Shown in pieces: positions 60,921 to 64,000 of a stretch of DNA of 64,000 nucleotides. The notes beneath the pieces were generated by a model, which saw only the letters and a program-made list of their open reading frames with translations, was not told the origin of the DNA and made no database searches. The stretch is taken from contig JAITYX010000016.1 in assembly GCA_021018815.1 (NCBI GenBank), forward strand, positions 874,001-938,000, given 5' to 3'. This DNA is from Talinum fruticosum. Lineage: Eukaryota; Streptophyta; Magnoliopsida; Caryophyllales; Talinaceae. How positions within the stretch are numbered: position 1 is the first letter of the stretch; each line of letters opens with the position of its first letter. Position numbers and translations under genes: made by a program.

Positions 60921-61557
60921 TAGGGATGGCAATGGGTCGAGTCCGGGTCGGGTCCGACTGGACCCGGACTGACCCGGACCTGACGAGTCAGTAAAATTTG
61001 GACCGGACTCGGTGGATCCACGGGTCCACAGTGTCTTAAACGGTCTTAAACGGGTCTACTATATTTTTATCATAAATGAGTTTAAAAATTAATATTTTGT
61101 GCCCTATTTTAATATTATTGTAAATTTACAAGTAATTTTGTTACATATAACCTCTTTAGCATCATACTAACCTATCTATCAACCAATCTATTGTATAAAT
61201 CAAAAACTTAGTTCATACAAATCAAATACACCAATATATTAAACACAAAGTTCATCAAAGTTTGACAACACAAAGTTCAAAGTCCATCAAAGTTTAACAA
61301 CAAATTGTAGGAAGGGTTTTCAAATTGCACCAAATCCAAATTTGCATGAATATTGTCTGTTAGAATTTTTTAAAAAATAAAATTAGTATTCGGGTCTTAA
61401 ACGGATCTTAAATGGGTCTCGAGTCGGATCCAGGTGTTATTTTTAAGACCCGGACTCGACCTGCACTCCATCGGGTCTAAATTTTTGGACCTAGACCCGA
61501 TTAAATGGGTCGGGTCCGGCGGGTCCGGGTCGGGTCCAGGACCCATTGCCATCCGTA
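60921..61557. mobile_element. hAT-type MITE, about 640 bp
   Basis: Left end TAGGGATGGCAATGGGTC and right end, complement ACGGATGGCAATGGGTC at 61540-61557, with gggtc/gaccc-rich subterminal repeats (60940-61060 and 61390-61545). Flanks gagaggag (60913-60920) and gaaaggag (61558-61565) are an 8-bp duplication with one change. No coding capacity. Confidence 0.82.
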
Positions 61558-62150
61558 GAAAGGAGAGAGGGGGACTGTCGGATAGAGGGAGGGAGAGGAG
61601 AGAGAGAGAGAGAGTGAATCGGAGAAGAGAGTGAATCAGAGTGTGAGAGAGAGAAAGGGCGGGGAAGAGAATGAGAATTGAAAGCAAACCAATAGCTAAC
61701 TCGCAAATGAACTTTGTAGGTCCAAAAAAAAAATCCAATATCTGAAGGTTAATTTCCAATGAAAGGAAAAAAATTATAATCATTTTCTAACCTCTTACTC
61801 ATCCACCACATTGACATAGAGAAGAGGGAGAAAAACTCAATAATTTTAATTAATTAAAGTCAATATATTTTTTCACATCCACCATTGTCATAAGAGGAGA
61901 GAGAAAATTTTTAATGGTCATTCTTAATAGAAATTCCTTTCTTTTCTCTATTTCTCTCTCTATATGAAAGTTTTCTTCCATTTTTCTCTCAATTTTGGAA
62001 GGAAAATATCATTGATCAAATTGACAAAATTTTCCATGAGTTTTTCCATCAAATTTTTTCTCTCCTTTCTTCTTCAATTCAAATAAGGTAAAGAAATTTA
62101 TTTTTCGCATTTTTTCTTTCTTTCTAATTTTCTTAGAATTAAATGAAGCT
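61558..62150. other. GA-rich stretch and CT-rich spacer
   Basis: 61558-61690 is GA-rich low-complexity sequence. 61900-62120 is CT/T-rich and would be the inner part of the possible outer right end. Confidence 0.4.
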
Positions 62151-62649
62151 CTAAACATTTTTAAATATTTAAAAATTTCGTTTTATTTTTTGTTTTGTTT
62201 TGTTTTTGTTTTGTTTTGGCAATGGGATAAATAATACAAGGGCACGCGTAAAACTTTTACTAACTGAATTAATGTCCACTTTCTTTAGAAAACTTAAATG
62301 CTGACAGTGAGATAATAGACAAGAGATGACAACAAAAACTTATAGGACAACAATGATAGTGTGTCTTCTGTTCAATTAAGCAATGCGAAACAATTTACCC
62401 GCATTAGTAATCAGATGAAGAGATCAACCCATAAAAAGAAATGTACGTGATTGAACCCAAAACCGATTCAATTGGTTATATCTATGACGTTCATTTGGCG
62501 CATCTTTTATGACTAAGACTAGTTCTAATAAAGAACATGACCTCAACTTCAGAGCAATGGAGCTCTTAATTAGCAAGTTGCAATGGTGGCTTTCATTTCT
62601 TGCATCCACGAATATTAACTATCTTTATTCATATACTACAAAAATGCAA
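62151..62649. other. spacer before DC1 copy C
   Basis: Contains a short ttttgtttt run at 62185-62220; no gene seen. Confidence 0.4.
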
Positions 62650-62775
62650 ATAGATCCCCAAAAATTAGTCTTTTGAAGAAAAACTTGTCATTGATTACGC
62701 CTGGAAGTGGAGGGGGCAAGTGCAGAATATATATATATGTCCTGTTTAAAGCAGGGAACTTTGCAGGCGTTGTCC
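62650..62775 (+). promoter_or_regulatory. promoter block of DC1 copy C
   Basis: atatatatatatgtcctgtt, taaagcaggga and ttgcaggcgtt (62727-62775) parallel the tataaata/ctgtttagaggcaggga/ttggcaggcc block of copies A and B, but more diverged; the TATA is extended to TA repeats. Confidence 0.5.
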
Positions 62776-62848
62776 ATCTTCTTTCCGTCTCAACAGGAGG
62801 GGCAATTGTTTCCGACAAATGCCCAAATCTCCCCTAAGCCAGATATAA

Positions 62849-63800
62849 ATGGCTGTAAGTGCAAGCTTTGTGGTCATTGGCGGTGCCATTGCGGCTGGGA
62901 GTAACCTAGTGGAAAGGATTCACCTTAAGAAGCATGACAAAGAGATTGCGCGTGAGAGAGAACACATGTTGCAAACTGTAGGCTCCTCATTGCCGGGAGA
63001 AATAACACATTTGCTCCATCCGCAGCACCCGCTTACTCTTGAAAGTGGTGGTACTCAGTACTTATGCGTTGCTTGCCAAAAGCCCGGCCTGGGTGGTACC
63101 TGGTATCGCTGCGAGGCCTGTGACTTTGCCTTGCACCCGGTCTGTGCACTGTCCAATGAGATGGCTGATTCATGGAAAACCCAGATCAGCTTCGAGACAT
63201 TTGCTCACAAGCACCTGGTGAAGCTTGTGATGATGGGCACAGCTGAGTTCACCTGCTCCCACTGCAAACACAAGGGACTTACATTTCCAAGGTATCAATG
63301 TGTTGGCAAATGCTATAAGCAGATTCACTTGATCTGTGCCACTAATCCCACCATGACTGTCCTTCTTGCACCCAAACCATGCGCTTGAACTCAAAACTCG
63401 ACACCACTTCAAAAAGTGTGCGGTTTGCCATCATGGCGGGGAGTCGAATGCCAGAGTGTATACTTGCGAGGCATGTGACTTCTTTGTCCACCCACACTGT
63501 GCCCAGTGCTATCAGTACTATGTAGACCACCCCTTGCACCCACATACCTTGGTGTATCGGGAGCTTTCCGAGCACCAGAAAACCGAATGTCATTTTTGTC
63601 ACCATAAATGCAAGTACTGGAGTTATACATGCTATGTCTGCAAAGGGGTTGACTTTCACAGGAAATGCCTTGAGGATTATTTCGTTGCTCGCCAAAAGCA
63701 AGGATTTAGGGAGGGATTCAAGGAGGGTGTCCTAGAAGGTGCCAAGGGCGCCTTGGTTAAAGGATTGATTGCTGCTGTTACCGGTGCTCCTATGGGTTAA
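62849..63800 (+). pseudogene. DC1-domain protein, copy C, single frameshift
   Basis: ATG 62849 (MAVSASFVVIGGAIAAGSNL) gives a hydrophobic N terminus, then modules HPQHPLTLESGG..CVAC..CEACDFALHPVCA and HKHLVKLVM..CSHC..CVGKCYKQIHLICA. At 63357-63366 two bases are missing relative to copy A (TMLLSFLHPDH), ending the frame 20 bases later. The next frame carries on cleanly with HPNHALELKTRHHFKKCAVC, CEACDFFVHPHCAQ, CYVCKGVDFHRKCLEDYF and an amphipathic C-terminal tail FREGFKEGVLEGAKGALVKG to TAA at 63798-63800. Everything except that one site is intact, so it is either a very young pseudogene or a consensus error. With the frame restored it would have about 317 residues and four modules, like copy A. 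Confidence 0.8.
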
Positions 63801-64000
63801 AATCCTTCCAAAACATCATAGCTTGTGTTGAAGATCATGTTTTTTATGTGTGCACTTGTATTACAGAAACTCGCTCTGTGTCTTACTCTCCTGATACGTC
63901 TGGTGAAAGAAAAAAATAATACTGTAATTGTCTTTATTCCTACAATCAAATTCTTTGCCAATGATTTTAAGGCAAATTGCAATCATAAACATTGGTGAAG
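63801..64000. other. 3' flank of DC1 copy C
   Basis: Ordinary 3' region to the window end; nothing further is seen. Confidence 0.4.

Larger units (their letters stand above)
55505..62150. mobile_element. possible large TIR-bounded composite element
   Basis: ggctctatttgattataaga at 55505 and the complement of agcttcatttaattctaaga ending at 62150 form an imperfect inverted pair (about five differences in 24). TAA stands on each side (55502-55504 and 62152-62154). That is the arrangement of a Tourist/Harbinger-type element, but it would be 6.6 kb and hold no transposase, so a chance pairing of two separate MITE ends is quite possible. Everything from the CT-rich stretch 55590-55700 to the GA-rich stretch 61560-61690 would lie inside. 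Confidence 0.3.

Noticed and set aside
61397..61783. 128-codon minus frame
   Set aside because: Covers the MITE end and GA-rich DNA; low complexity.
63342..63701. 119-codon minus frame opposite DC1 copy C
   Set aside because: Shadow of the conserved cysteine-rich frame on the plus strand.
1..64000. tRNA, rRNA or organelle-derived segments
   Set aside because: None was recognised by eye. A covariance-model scan would be needed to exclude short RNA genes.

Overview
This window is nuclear DNA of a flowering plant, almost certainly a eudicot. The signs are spliced genes with GT-AG introns, AT-rich intergenic DNA, plant-only families (DC1-domain proteins, a plastid NhaD-type antiporter, a plant HRD1) and a dense mix of plant transposons. 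I cannot name the species from the sequence alone.

Layout. 0.3-2.2 kb: decayed 3' part of a LINE. 2.4-8.8 kb: HRD1-type ERAD ubiquitin ligase, seven coding exons, plus strand. 9.3-10.2 kb: a broken DC1-domain gene, minus strand. 10.3-24.0 kb: three well-bounded transposons in a row: a 3.5-kb internally deleted hAT with a perfect 8-bp target duplication, a 4.4-kb non-autonomous LTR element, and a 5.2-kb PIF/Harbinger element. 24.2-24.9 kb: a decayed second copy of the HRD1 intron 5/exon 6 region. 25.4-31.8 kb: plastid Na+/H+ antiporter of the NhaD type, ten coding exons, plus strand.

33-64 kb: a local family array. DC1-domain genes (33.3, 36.5 and 62.8 kb) are interspersed with copies of a second gene that I tentatively relate to the TraB/PrgY-like family (34.8, 38.5 and 50.5 kb, plus a scrap at 52.6 kb). 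The order DC1/TraB-like, DC1/TraB-like suggests duplication of a two-gene block. Only the DC1 copy at 33.3 kb has a clean full-length frame. All TraB-like copies carry stops or frameshifts, each at a different place. Transposons separate the later copies: an isolated BED-finger ORF, a second hAT of the same family in the opposite orientation (44.0-48.3 kb), a 0.54-kb direct duplication, and a nest at 55.5-62.2 kb holding a foldback element, a solo LTR and an hAT MITE.

Quality warning: HRD1, the antiporter, the Harbinger transposase and a CDC25-like exon each appear to lack one base inside or beside a short homopolymer, and one of two breaks in the 9.3-kb DC1 gene fits the same pattern. This looks like consensus error at least as much as gene death, so 'pseudogene' calls resting on one homopolymer frameshift should be treated with caution. 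HRD1 (ER protein quality control) and the antiporter (plastid sodium export) are functionally unrelated neighbours.
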